From Prorocentrum cordatum (Eukaryota > Sar > Dinophyceae > Prorocentrales > Prorocentraceae), in contig CAUYUJ010018571.1 in the NCBI GenBank assembly GCA_963575745.1, positions 198,475 through 262,474 of the forward strand: a stretch of DNA of 64,000 bases, written 5' to 3'. A program made the translations under genes and the position numbers. A model generated the notes under the pieces. It did no database searches, was not told where the DNA came from, and worked only from the letters and a program-made list of their open reading frames with translations. Shown here one piece after another: positions 31,843 to 43,230 of the stretch. Positions within the stretch are counted from its first letter, which is position 1. The number at the start of each line of letters is the position of its first letter.

Positions 31843-33585
31843 CGACCATTTGTGGTGCTGAATCCTCGTCTTGAAGAGGCAGCGCCCCGCGTCACTGCTC
31901 CCGCTGCCCCCCCCTTCCCCCGCGCAGTCCGCATGGCGGCGCCGCCCCATTTTGGCACACCCCTCACACGTTTCGTGGCCCCATAGGGAGTTCCATCTAG
32001 GGTCCCAGCGGCAGGGTTCGCATGCAGTTCCATTTTCATTTCGGCGCACCCCTCACACGGTTCGTGGCCCCATCGGGAGCTTCATCGAAGGCCCCAGCGG
32101 CAGAGTTCGCGTGCAGTTCCACATCCATTTCGGCACACTTTTTACACGGTTCGTGGCCACATAGGGATCTCCTCCGAAGGCCCCCGTGGCAGGGTTCGCA
32201 TGCAGTTCCACCCTTATTTCGGCACTTCCCTCACAGGGTTCGCGGCCCCATAGGGAGCTCCACCGAAGGCCCCAGCGGCAGGGTTCGCATGCAGTTCCAC
32301 CGTCATTTCGGCACACCCTTCGGTTCGTGGCCCCATAGGGGGCTCCGCCGAAGGCTTCAGCGGCAGGGTTCGCATGCAGTTCCACCCTCATTTCGGCGCA
32401 CCCCTCACACGGTTCGTGGCCCATAAGAGGTTCCACCGAAGGTTTCAGTGGCAGGGTTCGCATACAGTTCTGGCTTCATTTCGGCGCACCCCTTTCACGT
32501 TTCGTGGCCCCATAAGGGTTCCACCGAAGGCTCCAGCGGCAGAGTCCGCGTGCAGTTCCACCCTCATGTCGGCGCACCCTTCGGTTCGTGGCCCCATAGA
32601 GGGCTCCACCGAAGGCCCCAGCGGCAGGGTTCGCATGCAGTTCCACCCTCATCTCGGCGCTCCCCTCACACGGTTCGTGGCCCATAGGAGGCTCCACCGA
32701 ATGTTTCAGTGGCAGGGTTCGCATACAGTTCTGGCCTCATTTCGGCGCTTCCCTCACACGGTTCGTCAGGGTTCACATGCAATTCCACCCTTATTTCAGT
32801 GCACCCCTCACACGGTTCGTGGCCCCATAGGGATCTCCTCCGAAGGCCCCCGTGGCAGGGTTCGCATGCAGTTCCACCCTCATTTCGGCATTCCCGTCAT
32901 TCGGTCCGTGGCCACATAGGGGGCTCCACCGAAGGCCTTAGCGGCAGGGTTCGCATGCAGTTCCACCCTCATTTCGGCGCACCCTTTACGCGGCTCGTGG
33001 CCCCATCAGGAGCTCCTCCGAAGGCCCCAGCGGCAGGGTTCGCATGCAGTTCCGCTTTTATTTCGGTGCCCCTCTCACACGGTCCGTGGCCTCCTATGGA
33101 GTTCTACCGAAGGCCCCAGCGGCAGGGTTCGCATGCAGTTCCGCCTTCATTTCGGCGCACCGCTCACACGGTTCGTGGCCCCATAGGGAGCTCCACCGAA
33201 GGCCCCAGTGGCAGGGTTCGCATGCAGTTCCACCCCTATTTCGGCACGCCGTTCACACGGCCACCGAAGGCCCCAGTGGCAGGGTTCGCATGCAGTTCCA
33301 CCGTCATCTCGACGCACCCCATAGGGAGGTCCGCCGAAGGCTCCAGCGGGAGGGTTCGCATGGCACCGCCGCACCCAATTCGGTGCACCCCCATCACACG
33401 TCTCGTGGTCCCAGAGGATGCTCCACCGAAGGCTCCAGCGGGAGGGTTCGCATGGCACCACCGCGCCCAATTCGGTACGCCCCTCGAACGGTTCGTGGTC
33501 CCAAAAGGAGCTCCGCCGAAAGCGGTACTCACAATGCGGTACTCGCAGTTGCACATGGTTGGGTTTTTCGCCAGGCAATTTTTGC
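31843..33585 (+). repeat. Satellite S1 element c (flanks plus ~18 units)
   Basis: The 5' flank (31848-31895) matches that of element b: TGTGGTGCTGAATCCTCGTC, then GAAGAGGCAGCGCCCCGCGT. Units (31955-33520) are 80-96 bp with CACACGGTTCGTGGCCCCAT, AGGGAGCTCCACCGAAGGCC, CAGCGGCAGGGTTCGCATGC and AGTTCCACCCTCATTTCGGC. Several units are internally truncated. The 3' tail (33520-33580) has GCGGTACTCGCAGTTGCACA and TGGTTGGGTTTTTCGCCAGG, matching element b. Frames up to 314 codons are periodic artefacts. The shared ends suggest that a defined element, and not random satellite, was copied. Confidence 0.9.
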
Positions 33586-34150
33586 ACGCGTCCTGCTCAA
33601 TTATTGCCGAATTCTTTATGAATGCTTGTTTTGATCGCGCACGTGTTGTTTAATTCTGGTGTGATTTCGCCGGGGTGTTGGGCTTTCCTGTGTAATGCCA
33701 ATTCAATGCATTCCCAATTCCTCCGGGCTGCTTGGTTTCTTGTTTACGTCTTGCAGACTTCCTGCACAATTTCTCGTTGATGCTCGATTGTCCTGTCGAA
33801 CTCCTGCTAGATTCTTGTTTAGTTCCTCCCGAACGCTCTGTTCCCAATTATCCTGTGGTGTTGGGTCCTGCTTCCTGGCACCAGACACTGGGCTTAGTGC
33901 CCATCGGCGCACTGGCGCCCGCGTCCCAGGCGGCTTCGCCTTTCGCCTTGCGTGGGCTGCCCGCCTTGTTTTCCTGCATTCTGCTTCTCTTCTTCCCCTC
34001 TCGGGTGCACGGCGCCCCCTTTGCGATCAGCAGTCTGCCTGCTGCGCGTCGGCGAGTTCGCCGCAGCGGCCCGGCGCTCGCCCGGGAGGCCTCGAGGCTG
34101 CAGGTTAGCGGCATTGGGCGTTGCGCTTTTTGGTTGTGTTTGGGATGATG
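33586..34150. other. No gene; decayed short repeats and an S1-type 5' flank fragment
   Basis: Words TTCCTGC-AATT / TTGCCGAATTC recur irregularly at 33590-33850. At 33849-33868 the S1 5' flank phrase ATCCTGTGGTGTTGGGTCCT appears a third time in the window, but no S1 array follows it. Confidence 0.5.
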
Positions 34151-34701
34151 GCCGATGTGCCAGCGAACGCGCCTAAAGGCGCGCGGCCGTGACCGCCGCG
34201 CGCCGCGTTGCGCGGGTCCTGGCGAGCTCGCGCCGGGAGGGCGCGAGCGTGGCCGCTTTGCCAAAAGGATTATCCTTATCTTTCCTCCTCCTCCTCCTTC
34301 TGTCTTCTTTTTTGTTTAGTGCCCGCACGCCTGCGCGTAACTTGTATAGTATGTCCGTTGAGACTGCAGGTAATGCGCGGCGGGAGTGGGGACTTTCGGG
34401 TTTCCCATTTTGGTCTCTGTAGCCACTCGGGCTCGAGACCTAGGGTTGCCCACCCACCCCGCTTTGCTCCCTTTGGGCACTTTCGCTGCTTCGGCCGATG
34501 GGCCGGCGAGCGTGACTAAAGGCGCGCAGCCGTGACCACTGCGCGCCGTTCTGCGCGGGCCCTTGCGGGCTCGCGCCGGGAGGGCGCGAGCGTGGCTGGT
34601 TTGCCAAGAGGAGAATCCTGATCTTTCCTCCGTCTTGGTCTCCCTCCTCCTTCTCTTCCTCCTTTCTCCTTCTGCGTTTAGTGCACACGCGCCTGCACGC
34701 A
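34151..34701 (+). repeat. Tandem duplication of a ~190-210-bp GC/pyrimidine block
   Basis: 34151-34338 and 34494-34701 align in order: GCCGATG-GCC-GCGA-CG, CTAAAGGCGCGC-GCCGTGACC, GCGGGCTCGCGCCGGGAGGG-type block, TTTGCCAA-AGGA, a CTCCTCCTT pyrimidine tract, and GTTTAGTGC-C-CGC-CCTGC. The block contains strong GC hairpins (GCGCCTAAAGGCGC; CTCGCGCCGGGAGGGCGCGAG). Confidence 0.8.
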
Positions 34702-35485
34702 GCCCATGGCACGCCCCGTGGCACGCCCGTTGGCGCGTCCTTTGGGACCGTTCCGCGGCGCGTCTCCCTGGCATGTCCCCCTGTCAATTAGCTCTGGGGA
34801 GCAGCTACTACGTGCTCAGGTAGATCGAGCATACGATCAATATCATATCGGTCAGGGCTCGGATACAAAGGGGGACTCGATCCACAACGCTGTAGAGCAC
34901 AATCGCGGCAGGGTACATCGCAATTTAGCACGGCGCTGCACAGCGCAGCCTTTGGCACGGCACATCCAGGTCGATACAATCGGCCTTGCAGCTTGGCGCG
35001 TCACATGTTGAAGCCCCCTTGGCACGTCGCGCAGCGCGTCCCCTGGCACGTCCCGTGGCACGTCCGTTGGCATGTTCCGTGGCGCGCCCTTTTGGCACCC
35101 CCTGCGGTGCGTCCCCATGGCACGCCCCGTGGCACGTCCCCTGGCGCGTCCTTTGGGAACGTTCCGCGGCGCGTCCCCCTGGCGTGTCCCTTTGTCAATT
35201 AGCTCTGGGGCAGCTACTATGTGCTCAGGCAGCTCGAGCTTAAGGTCTACATCGGTCCGGTCAGGATTCGGATGCAAAAGGGGGACTCCATCGGCAACGC
35301 TGTAGAGGACAATCGCGGCAATCACATCGCAATTCAGCACGGCGCAGCACCGCACAGCCCTTGGCACGATACGCCAAGTTCGATCCACTCAGAATTGCAA
35401 CTGCCAGTCGCCCAACCAGGTGTTTTGAAACGCTGCCATGCCTTACGTTTCTATTTCGTTTCCGGTTTAGTGGGCCGATCATATT
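34690..35485 (+). repeat. Module M dimer with GGCACGTCCC-type spacers
   Basis: Spacer of GGCACGCCCCGTGGCACG words (34700-34760), module M (34787-34995), a second spacer (35020-35190), then a second and fuller M (35195-35485). Hallmarks of M in order: CTACTATGTGCTCAGGCAGC, TCGAGCTTAAG, TCGGTCAGGATTCGGAT, CAACGCTGTAGAG-ACAATCGCGGC, CATCGCAATTCAGCACGGC, a GGCACGATAC block, TGCCAGTCGCCCAA, and a final GGCCGATCAT. Other copies lie at 40070-40345, 50010-50305 and 55640-55920. Confidence 0.85.
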
Positions 35486-36095
35486 TTCGCCGAGTCGGAA
35501 GGGGCTCCTCGTATACACTATTCACCACGTCGTTTGGTTTGCCAATGAACTGCGCAATTCGGTACACGATTTTGGTGAATATACGCTTCAACGTCCACAT
35601 ATTGAGAAGTTGGGGCGTCGTTGCACCGAGCTCCATGTCAGGAAAAAACAGCTGGGTGAATACTTCCAGTTCCTCCTACATCATTTTGATGTAAGAAAAC
35701 CATTGCACACGCAGACGACACGCGTTTGTTCAAGTGCGACAGTTGCCCCCCCCCCCCCCCCTTCACCAGCCCATTTGACCCACCACTTGGGCGAGGGGCG
35801 TGGGTATTTGGGGGGGGGGCGGGTTTTCTGTTGTTCCATTCGGCGTCGAGCTCGTTTGATCCTTCGAGCGACATGCCCGTTGGCGGCGAACGGATTGCTA
35901 GTGCTTTCCTGCGCGGTTCCCTCCGCACGTCTTCGACACTCCACGGCCAAAGTGCGTTCGCACGTGTCCACCGTTTCGGAGGTTTGGTTTGGAACCTCAT
36001 GGGCATTGCTGTTGCGGGCGAGAATATGTGTGTACGCGTGGGTACACACTTGTACAACTGCCCATACCAGATCGATGTATAAAACTATGTTTGTG
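35486..36095. other. Less GC-rich stretch with a C17 run; no gene assigned
   Basis: 35486-35700 is distinctly AT-richer and open on both strands. The minus strand gives LLNMWTLKRIFTKIVYRIAQ and the plus strand gives GLLVYTIHHVVWFANELRNS; neither is recognised. A C-run lies near 35746-35762 and a G-run near 35811-35819. Confidence 0.4.
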
Positions 36096-36099
36096 CATA

Positions 36100-36280
36100 C
36101 AGCCAAGACGCTGACATAAGGAACGCCTCGGGTGCGGAAGGGCCTCGCTGTTCCTTAAGCTCTTCCATGGTTCCTCCTCCAGCATTCCTCGTGCACCTAG
36201 GCGCTTATGAGGCCAAGGAGGGGCTTCGTGTCTTATGTAGCGTTTCTTACGATAGTACCTCGACTGCACCTGGCGCCCCC
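36100..36280 (+). repeat. Dispersed repeat D3, copy 1
   Basis: Related in the same orientation to 61498-61677 and, more weakly, to 60845-61045. Shared blocks: CAGCCAAGACGCTGA-ATAAGG at the start, a GGG-GGGCTC-type block with GTTCCTTA in the middle, and TAGTACCTCGACTG-AC at the end. Confidence 0.7.
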
Positions 36281-38510
36281 TTGGTCCCGATAAGGTGTGG
36301 ATGCAATGGCCTCGCGCGGAAGGGCGTGGCGCGAGGGCCCGCGGCCTTCCAAGAAAGCAGGGGGCTTCTCAGACGAAGCCCTCCCGCTTTCTTGTTGACA
36401 TCCTTGAGAGCCTCCGAGCCTCTCCTCAAGTCGGGAACTGGAACATATACACTATCAGTGGCGAGTCGTTTTTCAATCCCACGACTTTTAAAGGGTCAGG
36501 GACGACGTCGGGGTGGTGTGGTGTATACTTTTCCCCCCGTTTTCCAAGGGAAACAACGAAACATGTATACACCACGATTCCGTATACACCAGGATCCGCG
36601 TTCCTGTCCGAATTTCAGCGCAGTGTCGGGAAAAGCGTCGGTGTATAGAGTTCGGCTCCTTATAATGGTCGCCCGCCTCAACACACAATCCCGCGAGCCA
36701 AGTGTGGATGCTGCCCGCCGGTGCAGCTTGTCACTGGTGCCCGCACCGCCCCGTCCTGACTGAGGAAGGAGTCGCCAGATCCGTGGCTCCTGAGTGGGCC
36801 TGGATCGGGCACACCATGCATTCGGAAATCTACCGCAGCCACCCCAGGCCCGGATATTGTGTGTCTTGGGTTGGCTGGGTGCGGGTGGTCTAGTCGGCAG
36901 TGAGCGCTCGCGACGCACGTGCACTTTGCATGTGGACTCGTCCATGGTCATTCAGCTCATGCACCTCCCGCCGCTCACGCTCGCCCTCCTCCCCTTACCC
37001 TCCGTATCTCTCCCCCTTTGATCATCCTCCCTCCCGCCCTCTTCCTTCTCACCCTCCTCTCGCTCTCCCTCTTGCTTCACCTTTCCTTCCTCCCCCTCTT
37101 CCTGCCACTTCTTCCCTTCATCCTCCGCCTCCTTCCCTCCCTCTCTCTCCCCCTGCCCATCAGCCCCTCACTCCTCCCCTCCGTTCCCGCCTCTGCCCTG
37201 GCTCCCTTCTCCCCTTCTTTTCTCGTCCTCGTCGTCGCCCTCCTCGCCGTCGTCGTACTCTCCCTTTCCGTGGTCGTCCCGGGACCTCCGACGCTGTGAT
37301 GTGTTTTCAGCCAGTGACCCCCCGGTGTTTGGACCTCTTCACTGAGGGGGTTCTCCGCCCCAGGCCGGTCCTGATTCCCCCTCCCCCAATGGGCCACAGG
37401 AATCAGTCGCGGGGGCCAGAAGTCGAGGAGCGAGAACGCGCCGATACGCCGTGCGCAAACGCAAATCGCGACGTCGAAAGTCTGGCTCCTCGCCCTCGTC
37501 GCCGCGGTCGTCCACTGTCTCGCTCTCGTCGTCGCCGCCGCGTGGCGTCGGCCTCGTGGCGACGACGGCGACGGCGACCACGCTTGCGACCACGGCTGCG
37601 ACGACGAGGACGATGACCATAGCCACGACGTCCACCCACGACCACCACGACGGTCACGACTGGGACCCCCGACGCCCTGCGGACTTCGAGGCCCCAGGAG
37701 GCCCAGAAAGGGTGCAGGAAGCCCGAACATCTCGAGGCCCGATCGAGGAGGAGGCGGAGGAGGAGGAGGAGGAGGGAGGAGGAATGAGGAGGAGGGAGGA
37801 GGAGGGAGGAGGAGCAAGCCTCGGCCCTCGGACCTCAATGGCGACCACAGTGGCGACGGCGACCGCGACGCCGCCCTTCGCCCCGCGCGCGAAGGCTCCC
37901 GCCGCGCCGCCCCACGGCCCAGGGGGGTTGGCGCCTCTGCCGCGGACGTCGTCCTTCGGCCACGCGCCGTCGTACCCCGGGGCGCCTCCGGGCGGCTCGT
38001 CGTCGGCGTCGTCCCCGCAGACGTCGGCGTCGTCGTCGGCGGCGTCGTGGTCCCGCTTCCGTCGTCGGCAGGAGCGACGGAAGTTCCCGGAAAGGGCGTG
38101 GGCCCATGATTTTTGTTATCTGTGTTCTTCCCGGATGGACTTGAACATGGCCGGCGGAACTATTCTGCGATAGCTAACCAGTCGACTACACGTAATAGTG
38201 ACCCTTCGCCGGAGTGACCTTTGGTGCTGGCCCAAAGGGGGTCGGGTGATTTTTCTTATGGAGTGAGCTCGACCTCTCGTCGGCACCCGCATCGCGCGAT
38301 TACGATCGCATCTGAGCGCGCCAGGTTTGGGCCCAACCCTTGCAATCGACAGCAACGCACACGCGTCGCACCCATGCAGCTTGCATTGGTTACCTGGGGG
38401 GGAGCCCATCGACCAGACGGCGCGATTTCCGGCCCAGGACCAGTCCCGAATTCCAGCCCAAGTCTGAAAACGTGTGGCTTGAAGATCATATTTGGATATC
38501 TTCGAATATT
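36281..38510. other. No gene; hairpin at 36518-36575 and trinucleotide tracts
   Basis: Perfect 11-nt inverted repeats GTGGTGTATAC (36518-36528) and GTATACACCAC (36565-36575) enclose a smaller GTTTTCC/GGGAAAC stem. 36985-37260 is a CCCTCC pyrimidine-rich tract. 37450-38070 is GAC/GTC/GGC-rich low complexity with a GGAGGA run at 37745-37815. Ordinary-looking ORFs here are not supported by motifs. Confidence 0.55.
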
Positions 38511-38594
38511 TTTGAATATCTTTGAATATCTTGGAATTGTGCTTTGAATTAAAGTGGGGCTTTTAGCCCCATAAGTTTTCGAAAGATATTCAAA
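38511..38594. repeat. AT-rich hairpin enclosing a GC hairpin
   Basis: Perfect 13-nt arms TTTGAATATCTTT (38511-38523) and AAAGATATTCAAA (38582-38594). Inside is a perfect 5-bp stem GGGGC-TTTTA-GCCCC (38556-38570). Extra TTTGAATATC copies on the left provide alternative pairing registers. Confidence 0.8.
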
Positions 38595-38927
38595 CATATC
38601 CCTGGCTCTTGGATGGGGCCGTTTTTGTCCACGACGCCGGGCCTAGGCAGACGTCATCGCGATGCAGCCCGGCAGTGCCAGACCTCGCGGTGTCCCCCTG
38701 CAGCGTCTGCTTTTGCAGCGCTTTCGAAGCGCCATCCGGGGCGCTCGAAGTAAATCGGCGGACTTCCGCGGTTGCCCGCTGGCACAACAAATTTTTCGGG
38801 TGGGGCCCCGCCGATCGTTGATGCGGCGCGGCTTCGCCGGTTTGCGCGATTGTGTTGGGCCCCCACGGGCGCCCTTGAAGCCGCGAACCGAAGGTCCCTC
38901 TAGCCCAGGGTCACTCCTACGTGTAGT

Positions 38928-40345
38928 CGAACCAGGTTGAAGAGGGCCGGCGGATTTTTTGTCGGGGGATGTTCCGAGCGAAACGCTTGTGTTTCTGAAT
39001 TCGTGGAGGATGTCTCCGGCGAAACGCTTGTTTTGTATGATTGATTGTTCCTCTCCTGGGGACCAGGATTCGGCGGATGCCTCAGGTGAAATGATTATTT
39101 TCACCTGCCCAGATATTGAGGGTGTCTCGAGCGATACGCTTGGTTTCACGCGCCCACGCTGCCCAGGCATATGCTTAGCACGAGGATGCGTTGAGGAATG
39201 GCACTGCGCAGTTCAGCACGGCACAGCACAGCACAGCCGTCGGCACGGTACATCAAAATTGATATTCTCAGCACTGCAACCTGGCGCGTTCCTTGGTACG
39301 TTCCTTGGCGCGTCCCGTGGCGAGTCCCCTTGGCACGTCGCGCGGCGCGTCCCCCTGGCACGTCCCGCGGCACGTCCATTAGCACGTTCCGCAGCGCGGA
39401 TGTGTAGCATGAGGATCTGTCGAGGATGTGTTGAGCGAAACGCTCGGTTTCGTGTGCCCAGGTCGCTCAGGCATATGTCTAGCATGAGGATGCGTTAAAA
39501 ACGTTACGAGCGAGACGCTCGTTTTCTCGTGTCCAGGTCGCCCAGGCGGATGCCGAACATAAGGATTTGTTGAGGATGTCTCGAGCGAAACGCTTGTCGC
39601 AGTAGAGTGCGTCGCAGTCCATCCCCCGCCCGTGCGCGGGGCGTCTCCTGGCGCCCTGGCGCGCTTCCCGGCGCGTCCCTTGCGACGTTCGGGCGTGACG
39701 TACCCTGGCGCGTCCCCGAGCGTGCCACTCGGCGCGGCACGTTCCCTGGCTCGTCCTCTGTCGCGTTTCCTTGCTCGTCTCCAGGCGTTTCCCCTGCCCG
39801 TTCCGTGGTGGGCCCCTTCCAAAGTCCCTTGGCATGATGTCCCTTGGCCGCCCCAAGGCACGCGCTTTTGGCACGGTCCCGTGGCACGTCAAGGGCACGT
39901 CCCTTGATGCGTTCCCTGACACGTCCCCTGGCGCATCCCCTATTGCGCCCCTGTCACACCATGTGGCGCGTCCGTGAGCCTGTGCCCCGTGTCGTGTCGT
40001 TCCTGTTCGGAGCTGAGTCGGTCTCCGAGGTCGAGTTGATTGAAAGTCCTCCACGTTTCCACTTCAACCTGTTCTGGGCGGTTACTATGTGCCCACGAAG
40101 CTCGAGCTTAATACTCCGATCAGTTCAATCAGGACCTCGAAAGGCACGGAGGATACGATCCTCAACGCTATAGAGCACAACCGCGGCATTGCACATCGCA
40201 GTTCAGTTCAGCACGGCACAGCACACCCTTGGGCACGGCACGCGCAGATCGATGCAATTCAGCATTGCATTTGCCCGTCGCCCACTCAAGGGTCATGAAA
40301 ACGTTGCCATGCCTCGCGTGTCCTGATCCATTGCCAGGGTCGTGT
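38928..40345 (+). repeat. Composite repeat, copy 1 (satellite + spacer + module M)
   Basis: Order: head (GAAGAGGGCCGGCGGATT, 38943-38960); degenerate satellite units with GAGGATGTCTC-GCGAAACGC and CCCAGG (38960-39180); a partial M (39185-39290); a GGCGCGTCCC spacer (39290-39400); more satellite (39400-39600, TCGCCCAGGCGGATG); CGCAGTAGAGTGCGTCGCAG (39598-39617); a long GGCGCGTCCC/GGCACGTCCC spacer (39640-39960); GTGCCCCGTGTCGTGTCGTT (39983-40002), a GAGCTGAGTCGG link and finally M (40070-40345). Copy 2 has the same order from head to M. No protein domain was found. Confidence 0.85.
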
Positions 40346-40922
40346 GTCGATCATGTTGGCCACTTTAACAGGACCAGTTGTCGGCGCCGCCACGGGCGCT
40401 GTTCGTTTGGGACGAACGTCACCTGCGCAGCAGCGGCCGCTGACGCTTTTGGACAACATCCGCCGTTGCGCATCGTTCCTATATGTTCCGTCTCCACTTC
40501 GGGCGTGCGTGCCGCGCGTAGTGAGACAAAGCAAAGCATGAGGTCGTTCTCGTTGTTTCTGGGGGATGTGTCGAAATCTCGGGGAACCCCGCAATGAGGA
40601 CAAACATAGCGCCCGTGGTCTGGGCTCCTCCCTTTTTCCTCTGCTTGCCTCCACCTCCGCGGCCTTTTCCTCCATCCTGTCTCCTGGTCCTCACTCCTCC
40701 TCCATCTCCTCTTCGTCCCTCCCTGTGCTGCCCCTGCTGCATCCTCCTCCTACTCCTCCTTGTCTTCCAGCCCCTTTTCCGCGTCGAGTCGCCTCCAGGT
40801 GGGTCGTTTTGGCAACCCCCGCTGAAGGCTGAGCGCCGACACCTTCCCGGCCGAGCAGGGCCCTGCACCGATGTCCCTTGTTGCTTGACCCTTGCGGTGT
40901 TCGCCGAGGGCCCATGCGTTGC
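40346..40922. other. No gene seen between composite copy 1 and the LINE
   Basis: Pyrimidine-rich CCTCC/CTCCTCC stretch at 40650-40780. Any LINE 5' region would fall here, but nothing is readable. Confidence 0.4.
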
Positions 40923-41910
40923 AAAGTCTTTGGATGCAATGCGCGCAGTCTCGTGCAGCCGACGCGGGCTGAAGAGATCGCAGTGCTCGGCTGACACTCC
41001 CCATCCATGCGGTGATCGGCACCAGGCTCCGCGCCCTGCCGTCCGAGGAGGTGCGGCGCCAGTCCAACGTCGCGGGCCACGACTACGTGCACTTCGGCTG
41101 CGGTAGAGACCCATTCACCAACCGCTCGGCGGGCGTCCGCATCGGGTTTCGGAGGCGCGACCTGGCGGCCCGTTTCCATCGCGTGGTGCCTGGCCTTGCC
41201 GCCGCTCGTGGTCGCGCGGGGTTCGCCCGCGTCACCTCGGGTTCGCACGACCTCGCGTTGTCGCGCTCTACTTCCCGCCGCGGCACGCAGACCACTTGGA
41301 GACGCGCCGTGGACGTTTGCATCGAGTGGCTGGGCGCGCAGCTTGACGCCACGCCCGAGTGGTCGACGCCGCTGATCTTCACGGACCTAAGCGACTCCTT
41401 CGCTATTGGACGACTCGACTGACACGTTTCGATGCGTGGGCTCGTCCGTGCAGGAGGGCATGGGCTACGCTGCCCGCTGATGCATCGCCACTACCTGGGC
41501 TGCTCTGCCACGTTCCACAAGCTCACGCCGTCCTTCTACGGGGGAAAGGGTGTCTCGTGGATCGACCACTTCGCGCTGCCATCGGGGGCTTTGCCGCGCA
41601 TCAGCAAACTGGTGACGATGAAGAAGGCCGCGCGGGCCCTGCAGCTCTTCCGCGGCAGGGGCGCGCTGCGGGGCCACCCGCCCCTCCTGCTCGAGATCGA
41701 CGTCGGCTTCCCCAGCCTGCTGAACTCCACGGGCGCCCTGGCCTGGAACTTCGACGCGGTCGCGCTGGCTCTCCAGACTCCTGACTTGCGCGAGGGCTTC
41801 CTGCACGAGCTGAACGGATCCGCGCAGATGCACGAGCCCACCATCTTGGGCATGCTGGAGGCCGGCCGTGTCGATGACGGGCGCCGCGCGCCCATGTCGG
41901 TCGCTCAGCC
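40923..41910 (+). pseudogene. LINE endonuclease (EEP/APE-type) domain, frame-broken
   Basis: Three frames read in succession. 40923-40994 gives FGCNARSLVQPTRAEEIAVL, then TGA. 41003-41422 gives HAVIGTRLRALPSEEVRRQS, HDYVHFGCGRD, a SAGVRIGFRRRDL strand and PLIFTDLSDSF. 41432-41910 gives HRHYLGCSATFHKLTPSFYG and SWIDHFALPS. These match, in order, the N-terminal Asn strand, the 'I-ETRL' strand (Glu replaced by Gly here), the 'G-A-G' strand, the '-DLN--' strand (Asn replaced by Ser) and the 'S-IDY/H' motif of LINE endonucleases. The domain would nick target DNA to prime reverse transcription. With two frame shifts, one stop and two altered motif residues, it is dead. The family call rests on motif order and is fairly strong. 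Confidence 0.7.
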
Positions 41911-42584
41911 CATCGCCGAGAAGCGCTTCGGCCGCGCCCGTCGCGTTCCTGGCGCGGCCCCGGCTGAGCGCAGTGCTCGCGTTCGCCTCTTGCTCTGGCG
42001 GCGGGCTCGGCTTCGGCCCCTGGGCGAGCCCCGCGCGTTCTTCGAAGCCCCGGCCCGCGACCTCTCCAATCGCGTTGGCTGGGACGTGCGACGGCGGGCG
42101 AGGGCCTGCCGTAGATCGTGGTCCGAGGGCCGCCATGAGGCCTGGCGCCGCCGCGACCTCGCCGAGGTCCAGCATTTGTTGTTCGTGGTCTCGCAGGCGC
42201 GGGGCTTGGCCCCAGGCGCCGCAGTTGCGCGGCAGTGCGCGGGCACCGTGCATCGGCCGATGAACTCGCCGGCGAGCTCGAGCTTTTGGGGGGCGATAGC
42301 GGCCCCTCGGCGGCCCAGGGCCCTCCTGGGCGCGTTCCTTTCTAGGAGCGGGCCTCGCTAGCCTCGCGAGGTATTCAGGCCAGGGGTTCGGCGGGAGCGT
42401 TGGGTGGGATGGGGCTTTCGCAGAGCCTCGCGGGCGCCCCGCCGCTCGTCTCGCCGCCGCCCTGCCCCCCCGCGGCCTCTGCCCAGGGAAATCCAACGAG
42501 CCCCGCCCGACCCTTTTCGGGCTCGGCGCCGAGCCTGCCCCGCCCACGGCGGGCCACGTCACCGCTGGGCCCGAGGGTCTCGCC
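41911..42584 (+). pseudogene. LINE linker between endonuclease and RT
   Basis: The frame of the third endonuclease segment stays open to 42361 (Arg/Ala-rich, with DLAEVQHLLFVVSQARGLAP near 42160). The length, about 0.7 kb, suits the variable linker between endonuclease and reverse transcriptase in LINEs. No conserved motif is expected or seen. Confidence 0.4.
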
Positions 42585-43230
42585 GCGCGCCGGATGGCGC
42601 GCGGGGGATTTCCGACGCGCGCGGGTATCTCGATTGTCCTGCAGTTTCCCAAGCCCGATGGTGGCGCGCGTTTCTTGCGCGGCCACTGCCCCTTCCTCGG
42701 CGTTGCGGCCCGCGGCGTCTATCGCTCTGTGCCTCGCGGCAGCCCCCGACGCGTTTGACCGCGGTTCCATCTCGCGCCGTAGAAGAGATCGGGGTGCACG
42801 CGCTGTCGGATCGCTTGCGCTCGGCGCGGGTCTGACACACCGCTGTTTTTGACGACGCGAAGGACACTGTTGGCTGCTGCGCGCGCTCGCATGGACCAGG
42901 GGCTGCATCAGTTTCTTCCTTCAGCTGGCGCTACTTCTCGCCAGCGGGCGCGTCGCGTGCGTCTTGCGCATGGGCGGAAAGGCCGGCGCGCGCGCCTTCG
43001 CTTCCGACGCGGGGCCCCCGCGGCGGACACCAGTACCCCTGGCGAGTTTCGAGTCCACTCTGCAAGGCCCCATCGGGCATTGGAACAGAGTCTAGACCCC
43101 CGGATTGTTGTTCACTGTGCTATCTACGAGGTTGACGCGCATGGCGGCCTGCTCAAGTTCGTGGACCACCTTGCTTATTTTCCGTTCCTGGCCTCGGGCT
43201 CCCTGGCGGAAGACGTTTCGGTCACCTAGG
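42585..43230 (+). pseudogene. LINE reverse transcriptase, N-terminal remnant
   Basis: In one plus frame 42621-42760 reads ISIVLQFPKPDGGARFLR, then HCPFLGVAARGVYRS, then a stop. This fits the first conserved RT block of LINEs ('I--L-PKP-G--R-(L/I)---P---R'). Further stops follow in that frame. A 127-codon open frame at 42849-43229 lies where the palm should be, but the catalytic -DD motif was not found in any frame, so the core is missing or too decayed to read. Confidence 0.45.

Noticed and set aside
31942-31962. SL-like CCATTTTGGC
   Set aside because: It is the S1 satellite word CCATTTCGGCACACCCC with one change, and the upstream part of the SL is absent.
32709-33653. 314-codon ORF through S1 array c
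   Set aside because: Same reason: periodic DNA, with no codon-level signal of selection visible.
35486-35700. Possible organelle-derived insert (AT-richer, protein-like on both strands)
   Set aside because: No mitochondrial or plastid protein is recognisable, and the composition is only moderately different.
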